Positions 43,389 through 51,957 of a stretch of 64,000 bases of DNA are shown one piece after another. Origin of the DNA: Bradyrhizobium nivariense (GTDB lineage Bacteria > Pseudomonadota > Alphaproteobacteria > Rhizobiales > Xanthobacteraceae); assembly GCF_029846715.1 (NCBI RefSeq), contig NZ_JARVWW010000035.1, positions 1 through 64,000 of the forward strand. The letters run 5' to 3'. Under the pieces are notes generated by a model. That model was not told where the DNA came from, searched no databases, and was given only the letters and a program-made list of their open reading frames with translations. Both the position numbers and the translations under genes were made by a program. Positions within the stretch are counted from its first letter, which is position 1. Each line of letters opens with the position of its first letter.

Positions 43389-45041
43389 TTACTTCGGACC
43401 GATCCTCTTGTCCGCGACTGCGCGGCCAGTCGTCTCCGAGCGATCAGCGGCGCGCCCCGCCGGGGGCCTTTCGCCCGTCGGCGCGATCGGGAGCGACGCT
43501 CCGGCGTGCGCCTTCTCGCTTTCGCCTGTGATGATGTTGACGAGGTCGCCAGGTAGCAAAACGGTCATCCCGGTAGACCCGGTGGCGACCGGTCCGGCTG
43601 CAGTCTGCCGCACGACCTCGTAGGTCACCCGGTTCGCCTCCTTCGCAAACTGGGCACGGGTCGCCGGCAACGTGCTAAGGACGCCTTCGCTGATGTTGAA
43701 CTCGCGCTCATTGTCCGCAATCTGGCGCTCGATCATCTCGATCTCGACCTCCAGATCGTTCTTGACGTCGGCCTGAACCTTCATCGCCTCCGCTTCCATG
43801 GAAGCAAGGCGCTGCTTGGCCATCCCGTACTGATTGAGGGCATCCCGCCGACGCTGCTCGGCATCGGTCAACTCGCTCTGAACCTGATTCAGCACCGTCA
43901 TGCTGAGAACGTTACGGTCGACGAGCGTCCGCATGCTGCTGACGCGATCCTGACGCAGCTTGACGAGTTCGTCGAGCGCCTCCATGCGTGCATACACGGC
44001 GACATCCTGCTTGGCCGAATCCAATGCGGTCAGGATGGCGTGCTCGCGGTTCTTGCGGGCCGTGGCGACCGCCTTGCGCCGGTCGCTCTGCTCGTTGACG
44101 AGATTGGCGGCCTCGGTCGAGCCGACCAGTTCCAGCAGCCGCGGTGGGATCTTGGGCTCGGCCCCTTCGCGCTCTGCCTTCAGCACCGCCGTACGCGCCA
44201 ACAACTTCAGCATGGCGTCGACCGCCCCGCTGCGCTTCTGGATCTCCCGCACGGCTTCGATCTTCTGCCACGGCTCATTGGCGCCCCGATCGAGCCCGCC
44301 GGCCAGCGCGATCGCATGCAGGACCGTCATGCCGGGCACGTATTTGAACGAGCCCGCATTCTTGACCGGCCCGAGCACGTAAATGGGTGAGCGCTCCACC
44401 GACAGAATGTTGACCATTCCCTTGCGGCCCAGCAGCTGATTGAATCTCTCCAGCAGGTCCGTTTGCACCTGTTGCGCTGACCGGTTGACGACCGGAATGG
44501 CGCCGAGCAAGGGCACAGAGATCTTGCCGTCCTCCTCGACGGCGTATTCCCCGCTCAGTTCCGGACGCTGGAGGATGCCGCGGAGAGCCGACGTGGACGA
44601 CGAGCGTCCCCACTTGTCCTCCTCGACGTCCACGCGCTCGTAGAACGCGAGCTTGAGCCGGTCACCGACGACGAACAGGCCTGCCGCCGGCGCGTCCAGC
44701 GGCATTCCGACCGTTCTCGGGCGCTCTGTGACGGCAGGGGCGGCAAGGACGGCGCTCCGTTCGATCAACGTTGCGGGTCCAGGCACGCCGGCGGATTCAG
44801 TCGGGGCCTGAGCCGGTTGGTCTCGAGCCGGTTGGTCTTGCTGCGTACCGATTGCACTGGACACCGTCTGCACGACGGCTCCGGAGGCAACCTCGACCGC
44901 CTCCCAATTCCTGGCCACTCCCGTCCCCAGGAGAGCGAGCCCGGAGACCGCCCCCATGAGCAGCAGCAGGGGTTTCTTTCCTCCGCGGAAAGCGAAGTTA
45001 GGCAGTCGAATAACGGGCTCGGAATTTCTTCTGGCGTCCAT
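43389..45041 (-). CDS. Polysaccharide export protein, Wza/ExoF-like
   Basis: Protein of 550 residues. An N-terminal membrane segment (LLLLMGAVSGLALLGTGVA) is followed by the polysaccharide export domain (GDRLKLAFYERVD, YAVEEDGKISVPLLGAIPV), an SLBB domain (ERSPIYVLGPVKNAGSFKYVPGMTVLHAIALAGG) and a long coiled coil ending in an MTVLLPGDLVNI segment. The layout is that of rhizobial ExoF rather than lipoprotein Wza, as there is no lipobox cysteine. It should form the periplasmic/outer-membrane route for polymer export. The start at 45041 (MDARRNSE) follows a GAGAG site; upstream open frame is ignored. A GGAGGTACCTCC palindrome lies 142 bp upstream. Confidence 0.87.
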   Translation of the reverse strand: MDARRNSEPVIRLPNFAFRGGKKPLLLLMGAVSGLALLGTGVARNWEAVEVASGAVVQTVSSAIGTQQDQPARDQPAQAPTESAGVPGPATLIERSAVLAAPAVTERPRTVGMPLDAPAAGLFVVGDRLKLAFYERVDVEEDKWGRSSSTSALRGILQRPELSGEYAVEEDGKISVPLLGAIPVVNRSAQQVQTDLLERFNQLLGRKGMVNILSVERSPIYVLGPVKNAGSFKYVPGMTVLHAIALAGGLDRGANEPWQKIEAVREIQKRSGAVDAMLKLLARTAVLKAEREGAEPKIPPRLLELVGSTEAANLVNEQSDRRKAVATARKNREHAILTALDSAKQDVAVYARMEALDELVKLRQDRVSSMRTLVDRNVLSMTVLNQVQSELTDAEQRRRDALNQYGMAKQRLASMEAEAMKVQADVKNDLEVEIEMIERQIADNEREFNISEGVLSTLPATRAQFAKEANRVTYEVVRQTAAGPVATGSTGMTVLLPGDLVNIITGESEKAHAGASLPIAPTGERPPAGRAADRSETTGRAVADKRIGPK

Positions 45042-45182
45042 GGCGAATGGCTCTCGATTTCGATGGCGGCCATCCCGTTCCCGCACGCGCCGCCGCGTGC
45101 AAGCCTGGACAACCAGAACGATACCGCCACCCATCGTGGCCTCTGGAGATCACAGGCACAACGACCCTTTGTGGGCATCCCT

Positions 45183-45194
45183 GGAGGTACCTCC
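45183..45194. promoter_or_regulatory. Palindrome GGAGGTACCTCC between divergent genes
   Basis: A perfect 12-bp palindrome containing the same GAGGTACCTC core as the boxes at 2436 and 10141. It lies between the export-protein gene (start 45041, leftward) and the coiled-coil gene (start 45313, rightward). The following bases CTCTGAGC partly resemble the GAAGCAGAGC of copy B. It could be an operator of the same regulator; one chance occurrence cannot be excluded. Confidence 0.35.
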
Positions 45195-45312
45195 TCTGAG
45201 CAGGAAAGGGTAAGCGAGGGTCCTCCGTGCGAGTTATAGGAATCGCGGAAAGGCGGCGCGCATAATGACGCATCTGTAACGGACCGCACCATCATGCGGC
45301 GGGTCACTGCAA

Positions 45313-47094
45313 ATGGGTCGCATACCTATTCTCCATTTGAACACCACCTGCGACGTCATGGACACGTCGCGCCGCGCTTCCGACGAGACGCCGTTGGCGC
45401 CAGACACGGCAAGACACCTGTCCAGGCTGGGATGGTCCACGACCCCATGGCTGGCGGCGGCTGTGTTCGTGATGACGTCCATGTCGGTCGCGCAGGCGTC
45501 CGCCGATCACGCGCGATACCTCGTGGACGCACGACAGGCGAGTGTTTCCGACCAGCGCATGTCTCACAGGATGGCGGATGGCAACGAGTTCGCAGTGCCA
45601 CCGCGCCGCGACGGCGGTGACAAGTCAATGCGGCTCGCGCAAGCGGCCACAACCGATAGAGGAGAGCCGCAGCAGTCTGCGGAGCAGGAAACGCGCGGGC
45701 CTGAAGCGCTGTCCTGCGAACTCAACAATGCAAAACACGATATCGAGCTCCTGCAAGGCCTTGCACAGGAGCACGATCGGGCCGAACAGCTGGAGCAGGC
45801 ATTGGCGGCGGCGCGACGCGACGTCGATGCTCAAACAGCACTTGCGGCAAAAGCGAGCGAAGAGGTCGCCCAGCTGAAGCAGGCAGCGGAAGGTGGTCTC
45901 GTGGAGTTGCAGGGATCCCTGCAACAGCAGCGGAATCGGGCCGGCCTGCTGGAGCAGGCGCTTGCGGTCGCGCATCGGGACGTCGAGACTCAGACAGCAC
46001 TCGCGATAAAGGCGAGCGACGAGGTCGCCCAGCTGAAGCAGGCGGCGGAAGGTGGTCTCGTGGAGTTGCAGAAATCCCTGCAACAGGAGCGAGATCGGAC
46101 CGGTAAGCTCGCGCAGGAACTTGCGGCCGCGCGACGAGATATCGATGCGCAGACGGCGCTAGCGGCAACGGCGAGCGACGAGGTCGCCAGGCTGACGCAG
46201 GAAGCTAACGCCGGCGCCGCGGAGCAGACACGATCGATTCAGAAGGAGCACGAGAGAGCCGATGCGCTGGGGCAGGATCTCTCGATGGCACGCAGCAAGA
46301 TCTACGCATACGAGGCTCAAGCGGCCAAAGCCAGCGAGGAAGCGGCACAGCACGAACAGGCGGAGGCAAGCGATACCGCCTCCTTGGGGCAATCGCAGCA
46401 ACGGGAGCGCGAGCGGACCGAGCAGCTGGCCCGGGATCTCGCGAAAGCAAGCCGCGATCTCGACGCGCAGACCGAGCAGGCGTCCAAGGCGAGCGAGGAA
46501 GTCCTACGGATCAAGCAGGCCGGAGAGCGAGACTCGGCCGAGCTGCGCAGCTTGTTGCAGCGTGAGCGCGAGCGGGCCGAGGGACTAGAAACGGAGATCG
46601 CATTGGCGCGTCTCGACAACGGCGCGTTTGGGGCGAAACATCCCTCCGCCGCGCCTGAGCCGGCGACGACCGGAAAGGCCACGCGTCAGGAGCCGCTCGC
46701 AGCGCCGGCGCGACAAATCCAGAGCCAGCCTCCCCAGGAGAAGCCGGTCCAGGATAATCCAGTCCAAGATCAGGCCATAGCGGCGCGCAGCCCAGGCGAC
46801 GCCCGGGTCAATGCTGACCAAGCGGTGCAAGTAGCCAGGCTGATGGCGCGCGCGAGCTTGCTGCTTGAACAGGGAGACATCGGCGCGGCGCGGATCGTGC
46901 TGGAGCACGTCGCCGGGATGGGCAGTGCGCAGGCAATCTTCGTGCTCGCTGAAACCTACGATCCGCTGATGCTTCCCGGTTTTGGAACATATGGAACTCA
47001 CGGCGACGCGACCAGGGCGCGAGATCTCTATGCGCAGGCCGAAGCCGGAGGAATCAAGGAGGCGAAAGCGCGATTCGAAGCGTTGCGCCGATAG
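45313..47094 (+). CDS. Envelope protein with 53-residue coiled-coil repeats
   Basis: Protein of 593 residues. A signal or anchor segment (WLAAAVFVMTSMSVAQASA, about 46-64) is followed from residue 140 by at least four repeats of exactly 53 residues, built around QQERDRxxxLxQxLAxARRD and AQTALAAKASDEVAQLKQ. Equivalent points fall at 45766, 45925, 46084 and 46243. The heptad-like composition (Ala, Gln, Glu, Arg) predicts a long coiled coil. After a Pro/Gln linker, the C-terminal 100 residues (ASLLLEQGDIGAARIVLEHVA) form a Sel1/TPR-like pair of helices found in several Bradyrhizobium envelope proteins. Probably a periplasmic scaffold for the export machinery; function unproven. Confidence 0.8.
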   Translation: MGRIPILHLNTTCDVMDTSRRASDETPLAPDTARHLSRLGWSTTPWLAAAVFVMTSMSVAQASADHARYLVDARQASVSDQRMSHRMADGNEFAVPPRRDGGDKSMRLAQAATTDRGEPQQSAEQETRGPEALSCELNNAKHDIELLQGLAQEHDRAEQLEQALAAARRDVDAQTALAAKASEEVAQLKQAAEGGLVELQGSLQQQRNRAGLLEQALAVAHRDVETQTALAIKASDEVAQLKQAAEGGLVELQKSLQQERDRTGKLAQELAAARRDIDAQTALAATASDEVARLTQEANAGAAEQTRSIQKEHERADALGQDLSMARSKIYAYEAQAAKASEEAAQHEQAEASDTASLGQSQQRERERTEQLARDLAKASRDLDAQTEQASKASEEVLRIKQAGERDSAELRSLLQRERERAEGLETEIALARLDNGAFGAKHPSAAPEPATTGKATRQEPLAAPARQIQSQPPQEKPVQDNPVQDQAIAARSPGDARVNADQAVQVARLMARASLLLEQGDIGAARIVLEHVAGMGSAQAIFVLAETYDPLMLPGFGTYGTHGDATRARDLYAQAEAGGIKEAKARFEALRR

Positions 47095-47187
47095 CACGGT
47101 CTTGTGCGGCGCTTTTCCAAACCGACCACGCACAATCGGGAATTGGAAGCGCCGACACGGATGCAGCATGTGTAGAGGAATTGGTCG

Positions 47188-48231
47188 ATGAAAAGGCTTA
47201 CTGGATTGCGGCGGCTACTTCTGCTCGCGGCGTTCGCACCTATGCTCCTGGCCATTCAGCCTTGGGCGGATGCGCGGCCGCAAGATATTCGGCCTCACAA
47301 GGTTCGTCTGGCACGGCCCGAGCCGCCGCAGCCAAGGCCTGAGGTGATCTCCATGAACGCCTGGACGATCGGCCTGGCCGGAGGTCTGCTCGAGGGCGCG
47401 CCGATCCGCCTGGCGGCGGAGATCGCCCGTGCGGTCGACGATGGGGATAATTTGCATGTTCTGCCGGTCGTCACGCGCGGCGCCGCGGAAAACCTGAATT
47501 CCCTGCTCTATTTGCGCGGCATCGATGCGGCGATCATCAATTCCGACGCGCTCGAGGAATACAAGAGTCAGGTGCCGGACATCCAGCGACGAATTGCGTA
47601 TGTCCTGAATCTGTTCCCGTCCGAGCTGCATATCTTCGTTCGACCGGAGATTCGAAGCTTGAACGATCTCGCCGGCAAGAAGGTCAATTTCAATACGCAG
47701 GGCACCGCTGCGGCCTATTCGGGACCGCTGATCTTCAGCCGCCTCAATCTCGAGGTCGAGAAGACGTTCATTCCGCACCAGGTCGCGCTCGAGCAGATGC
47801 GCAAAGGCGAGATGGCAGCGGTCGTCTTCATTACATCGAAGCCGGTGGATGCTTTCGTGCGGGGCCGCTGGGAGCCGGGCTTCAAGTTCCTGCCCCTCCC
47901 CTACGAGAGCAAGTTCGAGGACTACTATCTTCCCGCCGCCCTCGATGCGGCCGACTATCCCAATCTGATCAAGCCGGGCGAACGGGTTTCGACGATCGCC
48001 GTGCCGACTGCTCTGGTCGCTTTCAATTGGCCGACCAAGTCGAATCGCTCTGAGCGCGTCTCGCGCTTCGTCGACCACCTGTTTTCCCGGATCGACAGAT
48101 TGCAGGCGCCCGGTTTCGATCCGAAGTGGAAATCCATCAATCTCGCTGCGACGGTTCCGGGTCTCACGCGCGTCCCTGCGGCGCAGGCGTGGCTGGATCG
48201 TCAGCCCCGCGCAACACAAGCATCGCAATGA
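47188..48231 (+). CDS. TAXI-type periplasmic solute-binding protein
   Basis: Protein of 347 residues with a Sec signal (LLLLAAFAPMLLAIQPWADA). The body follows the TRAP-associated extracytoplasmic immunogenic (TAXI) pattern: WTIGLAGGLLEGAPIRLAAEIA near 59-80, an IDAAIINSDALEEY segment, and LNDLAGKKVNFNTQGTAA. Such proteins capture a small solute for a TRAP transporter, but no TRAP permease is encoded nearby. It is instead coupled (ATGA) to the small secreted protein at 48228 and follows the coiled-coil gene by 93 bp. It may therefore act as a sensor or chaperone in the envelope. Confidence 0.8.
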   Translation: MKRLTGLRRLLLLAAFAPMLLAIQPWADARPQDIRPHKVRLARPEPPQPRPEVISMNAWTIGLAGGLLEGAPIRLAAEIARAVDDGDNLHVLPVVTRGAAENLNSLLYLRGIDAAIINSDALEEYKSQVPDIQRRIAYVLNLFPSELHIFVRPEIRSLNDLAGKKVNFNTQGTAAAYSGPLIFSRLNLEVEKTFIPHQVALEQMRKGEMAAVVFITSKPVDAFVRGRWEPGFKFLPLPYESKFEDYYLPAALDAADYPNLIKPGERVSTIAVPTALVAFNWPTKSNRSERVSRFVDHLFSRIDRLQAPGFDPKWKSINLAATVPGLTRVPAAQAWLDRQPRATQASQ

Positions 48232-48848
48232 AACACGCCGCGATCCTGCTTCTTATTGCACTCGGGGGTACAGGCGGCATTGCGTTGGCCCAGGATCCCA
48301 TGACGCAGCTCCGTTCCTGCCTTCAGAAGGAACACACGGAGCGCCTGGGCTGTTTGAATAAATTGACGCGTACCATCGCGCCTCAGCGTCGGCTGACGCC
48401 CGAGGACGACTGGATCGTCAGCCAGACGACCTCCCCCATAGACTACTCACCGATCGCGACCGCGACGACATCGTCGCGCAGCGGGACCGGCGAGTCCGTG
48501 ATGCAGTTATCGATACGCTGTCGCGGCGGCCGGACGGAGCTGGTGCTCGCGGGACCCGGCATCTCCCGCGGCGGCGGTGACGATGCAATTTCCTATCGCG
48601 TCAATGACAATCCGGCGGTGCAGGTCGCAGCAGCCGTGCCGGCATTCGGTCCTGGCGTCGCATTCACCGGGGATGTTGTTCGCTTGGTGCAGTCGCTTCC
48701 GGACAGCGGGGACCTTCTTGTCCTGCTCTCACCACGGGGCGGGGCTGCCCATGACGGAACGTTCTCCCTCGCCGGGCTGGACGCGGCGCGCGCGAAAATG
48801 GCCACGGCGTGCAAATGGCCGCGTGCGATCGCGACACCCAATCATTGA
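48228..48848 (+). CDS. Secreted hypothetical protein
   Basis: Protein of 206 residues with a clear signal peptide (AAILLLIALGGTGGIALAQ, cleavage after LAQ) and a cysteine-containing mature N-terminus (LRSCLQKEHTERLGCLNKL). The central part DDWIVSQTTSPIDYSP followed by MQLSIRCRGGRTELVL resembles the general pattern of VasI/EvfG-type periplasmic proteins associated with type VI secretion, but no such system is nearby. It overlaps the TAXI gene (ATGA) and precedes the DsrE-like gene by 36 bp. Function not assigned. Confidence 0.65.
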   Translation: MKHAAILLLIALGGTGGIALAQDPMTQLRSCLQKEHTERLGCLNKLTRTIAPQRRLTPEDDWIVSQTTSPIDYSPIATATTSSRSGTGESVMQLSIRCRGGRTELVLAGPGISRGGGDDAISYRVNDNPAVQVAAAVPAFGPGVAFTGDVVRLVQSLPDSGDLLVLLSPRGGAAHDGTFSLAGLDAARAKMATACKWPRAIATPNH

Positions 48849-48884
48849 CGGCGTGCAAATGATCTTCTTCGATGGAGGCGCATA

Positions 48885-49499
48885 ATGACCAAGTTTCATC
48901 ATATTGCCAAAGCGGTCGCGCTCGGAGCGATCGCCGTTCTGTTTTCCACATGGTTTGCGGCCGCCGAACAGGGCGGAAAATACTGGACGCCATCAGACCC
49001 GCAACCCGGCCTGCATAGGGCGAGCCACGCGAGGCAACACATGGCGAAGCAAACCATGGCGAAGCAAACGGCGGCGACACAAAAACGGTCCGCGTTTGCC
49101 CGTATGGACGATCCGACCGCCACGAAGAAGAGAGAACATCACTTGATCCTGCAGGTGAACACCAACGACCCCGCCGCGATGAATCTCGCGCTCAACAACG
49201 CAACGAACGTTGCACAATACTACAAGGACGTTAGCGAGAAGGTGAAGATCGAGGTCGTCACGTTTGGGCCAGGCCTGAACATGCTGCGCGAAGACACATC
49301 GCCGGTAAAGGCGCGCATCGAGGAGATGGCCCTGAGCACGCCCGAGGTTTCGTTCAAGGCCTGCGGCAACACCCAGGAAAAAATGCAGAAGACCGAGAAC
49401 AAGGACATACCGATTGTTCGGCAGGCGGAAGTCGTGAAGTCGGGCGTCGTACGCGTGATGGAGTTGCAGGAGATGGGCTGGACCTACGTCAAGCCGTAA
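48885..49499 (+). CDS. Periplasmic DsrE/DsrF-like protein
   Basis: Protein of 204 residues with a signal peptide (AVALGAIAVLFSTWFAAA). After a polar linker with a direct MAKQT-MAKQT repeat, the DsrE-like fold begins at HHLILQVNTNDPAAMNLAL and includes VEVVTFGPGLNML-like strands and a conserved cysteine in SFKACGNTQEKM. Periplasmic proteins of this family are thought to handle sulfur or respond to redox state, but their function is unsettled. It is the last gene of the 45313-49499 rightward group. Confidence 0.78.
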   Translation: MTKFHHIAKAVALGAIAVLFSTWFAAAEQGGKYWTPSDPQPGLHRASHARQHMAKQTMAKQTAATQKRSAFARMDDPTATKKREHHLILQVNTNDPAAMNLALNNATNVAQYYKDVSEKVKIEVVTFGPGLNMLREDTSPVKARIEEMALSTPEVSFKACGNTQEKMQKTENKDIPIVRQAEVVKSGVVRVMELQEMGWTYVKP

Positions 49500-49570
49500 G
49501 CCGGACAGACCGGCCATTCATTTCCCAAAAGGATGGGTGGTCCCTGCCCGCTGTGCACCGGTGAGGAGCC

Positions 49571-49774
49571 ATGTCAGGATCGCCCCAAACCAACCTCACG
49601 TTTCCACCGGGCTCACGTATTCAGGTTAAGCCTGCAGCTGGCCTGCGCTTGGCTGGAAAGACTGGCACTGTAACTGGTGTCGGATCCTATCCCCGGAGTC
49701 TCCGTGTGATTCTGGACGGATCGAAGGCACCAATCACTCTGCATGTCGACTATGTGGCGGCGATTGATAGGTGA
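49571..49774 (+). CDS. Small KOW-like hypothetical protein
   Basis: Protein of 67 residues starting MSGSPQTNLTFPPGSRIQV. GSRIQVKPAAGLRLAGKTGTV resembles a KOW/SH3-like beta barrel, and the C-terminus is HVDYVAAI. A very good GAGGAG site lies 2-7 bases upstream of the ATG. Similar small proteins are frequent in Bradyrhizobium. No function assigned. A 157-bp gap to the next gene holds nothing I recognise. Confidence 0.65.
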   Translation: MSGSPQTNLTFPPGSRIQVKPAAGLRLAGKTGTVTGVGSYPRSLRVILDGSKAPITLHVDYVAAIDR

Positions 49775-49931
49775 ATCGAGCATTCGCGTCGGATTGGTGG
49801 AGGCGTCGGCATCGACGCTGCCGATAATCTATTCAGCGCGGATCGCCTCGCTCGCCTTCGCGTGGACGGCGAGATTTCATGAGCGACTTCTCCGTCTTGA
49901 GTTTCTGAACGCCAGCTATTTGTTGGGGCCC

Positions 49932-50372
49932 TCAAGTAAGCCGTGATGACCGAGGTGTCGATGTACCCAGGGCCTTGAGCTTGTTCGCAACGCGGATGGC
50001 GAAGCCGAACGGTAACGGATTATTCAGGCGGCAGAAGGCGACCTTCTTCACGTCATCTTCGACATGCCATTTGGCGCGCGTACCGGTGCGGAACAAGATC
50101 ACGTCCCCAACGCCATAACGCAACGGCGGTACGCCATCGCTCTCAAGCACGATCGATCCTTCGAGGATCACAATGGTCTCGTCGAAATCGTAGTACCAGT
50201 TGAACTTGCCTTGGGTGCAGGACCAGACCAGGGTCCAGGCAGTCCTGCATGTGCTGGTCGACAGAAGGCGCGAGCGAGCTTCCGGCTTTCCTTCAATGAT
50301 CCACGATGGCTCGATCGGCGAGGGCTCGAGATCATCCACCTTGCAATGTTCCGCTCTAGTAAGCGCAAGCAT
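49932..50372 (-). CDS. Small cupin-domain protein
   Basis: Protein of 146 residues. The cupin core reads KFNWYYDFDETIVILEGSIV, RYGVGDVILF and KWHVEDDVKKV; the glutamate of motif 1 and the histidine of motif 2 are present, while motif 1 lacks the usual HxH. This is the Cupin_3 (EutQ/AraC-type) group, often involved in binding small ligands. ATG 50372 has GGAGG 5 bases upstream; 50402 is also in frame but weaker. A GAGGTACCcC near-match to the operator box lies about 155 bp upstream (50526-50535, minus-strand reading). Role unknown. Confidence 0.7.
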   Translation of the reverse strand: MLALTRAEHCKVDDLEPSPIEPSWIIEGKPEARSRLLSTSTCRTAWTLVWSCTQGKFNWYYDFDETIVILEGSIVLESDGVPPLRYGVGDVILFRTGTRAKWHVEDDVKKVAFCRLNNPLPFGFAIRVANKLKALGTSTPRSSRLT

Positions 50373-50717
50373 CTCGGCCTCCGGCTGGATATCACTTCGC
50401 ATGGCTTCAAAAACATCCCGCTGGCGCTCGTTACCGCGTTTCCGGGACCTGCATAATCAGGTTTCCGGCAAAGCGTGTGAAGCGGCCACTTTGCCGCAAG
50501 CCGCCGTTCGGCGGCTCCTATTACGGGGTACCTCGTGTCACGGGTAAAACAGGCCGGTGTCCGGCGGCAGATACGGCCTAGCCAGGACAAGGCTCTTACA
50601 AACTAGGGAACCGGATCGGCAGCGAGCTTTTCATCTATCGCTGTTCAGCATGAGACAATCCGAAGGGGATCGCCATGATCTGCGGCCCGGCCGGTGCACG
50701 CGGTGACCGGCAGACAG
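50373..50717. other. Intergenic region upstream of the cupin gene
   Basis: No open frame with coding character. The sequence ACGGGGTACCTCGTGTC at 50523-50539 contains an imperfect copy of the GAGGTACCTC palindrome. Otherwise nothing is identified. Confidence 0.35.
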
Positions 50718-50951
50718 TTACACCACGCCACGGGACACGATCGCGCGTGTCATCGCGTTGGCAGTTGGTTGTGGCTGCGTCTGGTCATTCAAGCTGGAGG
50801 TGCACTGTTGGAAGTGCTCAAGGAGCGCGGCATCGGCCAGGCGCTCCCAATACTCTGCCTCAGCGAGCAGGTTCCAGCTTCTGCCAGGATGACATGCCGC
50901 GCTCTGTCGGCACAGCGACGCCATCGCGCGCAAGCGGCGTATAGTCTCCAT
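50718..50951 (-). CDS. Small Bradyrhizobium-type hypothetical protein
   Basis: Protein of 77 residues starting METIRRLRAMASLCRQSA, continuing PGRSWNLLAEAEYWERLA. The pattern 'RxLAxLCRQxAxxxPxxSWxLLAxAExWExLA' is a recurrent small family in Bradyrhizobium genomes. GGAGG stands 5 bases upstream of ATG 50951, which decides the start over 51005. All-helical prediction, no known function. Confidence 0.75.
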   Translation of the reverse strand: METIRRLRAMASLCRQSAACHPGRSWNLLAEAEYWERLADAALLEHFQQCTSSLNDQTQPQPTANAMTRAIVSRGVV

Positions 50952-51201
50952 TGTATCCTCCCCGTCGGTTTCCCCGCCTTGTTCTTGTTTTTGCATCGAA
51001 GTCATTTTTGCATCGAAGTCATTATGATTGCGATGGACCTTGAGGGGTGCTCCTTTTTAGTAATCGTTCCATCAGTTTCCCGCTGATAACGTGTCTCGGC
51101 TCACCGGGCTCACATCCCCAGCCCCGGCCCGGAGAGCGGTCCTGCCAAGCGTCCCGCTAGCCAGGAGGGTCGCTTGTGCGGGCTAGCTGGAGCCAAATGT
51201 G

Positions 51202-51513
51202 ATGCGTCGCTCCCCCTCGATCGTGCCGCATGGCGCCGACGGCGACACCTATGTGGTGCTAAACGATTTTGGCAGTTTCGGGCGCGCTTGGTGCGAAGTA
51301 GACGAGCAAGGTGCTGACCGGACGACGCTGTTCCGCCGTCTCATGGAAGGCCAGTATAGTCACCCCGTCCGCATTGTCGCCTTCAACACCGCCGAGGGCT
51401 GGTCGCGCGACGTCACCATTGATATTGCCGACGAGCTGCGTAGGCGCTTTCCTGAATACGATGAGGTGCCGCGCTCTGTGCAGGAATTCTTGGAAATCGC
51501 TGTTCGGCGCTGA
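51202..51513 (+). CDS. Small Bradyrhizobium-type hypothetical protein
   Basis: Protein of 103 residues starting MRRSPSIVPHGADGD. The sequence TYVVLNDFGSFGRAWCE and later RIVAFNTAEGWSRDVTIDIA match a small family widespread in Bradyrhizobium, of unknown function. GGAG lies 9 bases upstream of ATG 51202; a GTG at 51199 is also possible. No partner gene is evident; the neighbouring small gene on the other strand converges on it. Confidence 0.75.
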   Translation: MRRSPSIVPHGADGDTYVVLNDFGSFGRAWCEVDEQGADRTTLFRRLMEGQYSHPVRIVAFNTAEGWSRDVTIDIADELRRRFPEYDEVPRSVQEFLEIAVRR

Positions 51514-51598
51514 ACTGCTCGCCTAAAAAGGCCTTGGAACGGCCGGAGGAAGAGTGAGCGGGCTTAGGCTTACTGTTCAGCTGCCCTTGAGAACGAGG

Positions 51599-51763
51599 CT
51601 ACTTCTTGAGGAGTATTCCCTTCGACCGCGCCATTCGCCTCACCGAACCGGCGTAGCGGCCAAGTTCGGCAGCAATTTTTGATGCGCCAGCGCCGGCGCG
51701 GACCAGCTTGAGCAGCCGCTGGATTTCGCTCTCGCTCCATTGTTTCGGCTTCAGTGTTCTCAT
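51599..51763 (-). CDS. Short SANT/GcrA-like helix-turn-helix protein
   Basis: A 54-residue frame beginning MRTLKPKQWSESEIQRLLKL, then a GAGASKIAAELGR turn-helix and a SVRRMARSKGILLKK end. The W-S-E-x-E-I-x-R-L opening and the R-x-x-x-S-V-R-x-x-A ending follow small DNA-binding SANT-like/GcrA-like proteins that are abundant in Bradyrhizobium. It is below usual ORF length cutoffs. The frame has good coding character and a GGG-containing leader. Target unknown. Confidence 0.7.
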   Translation of the reverse strand: MRTLKPKQWSESEIQRLLKLVRAGAGASKIAAELGRYAGSVRRMARSKGILLKK

Positions 51764-51772
51764 CTTCGGCCC

Positions 51773-51832
51773 AAGTCGACCTCAACAAAAGTCGACCTGA
51801 ACAAAGTCGACCTGCGCAAAGTCAATCTGAAC
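51773..51832. repeat. 15-bp tandem repeats (AAAGTCGACCTGAAC type)
   Basis: About four units of 15-16 bp sit directly upstream of the short minus-strand gene. In one plus-strand frame they read KVDLNKVDLRKVNLNF, which looks like pentapeptide-repeat (A/N-D/N-L-x-x) coding sequence, followed by a stop. It may be a remnant of a pentapeptide-repeat gene or a slippage expansion. Confidence 0.75.
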
Positions 51833-51957
51833 TTCTAGCTTTCAACACCTGGGAAATTTACGGGTGGTCGTCGCTGCCCAACCCGGGGACAAGCATAAGC
51901 GATATAACCGACCAGCCTTGACGCGGCGCAAACGATGACGATCTTCGCGATGCAACA

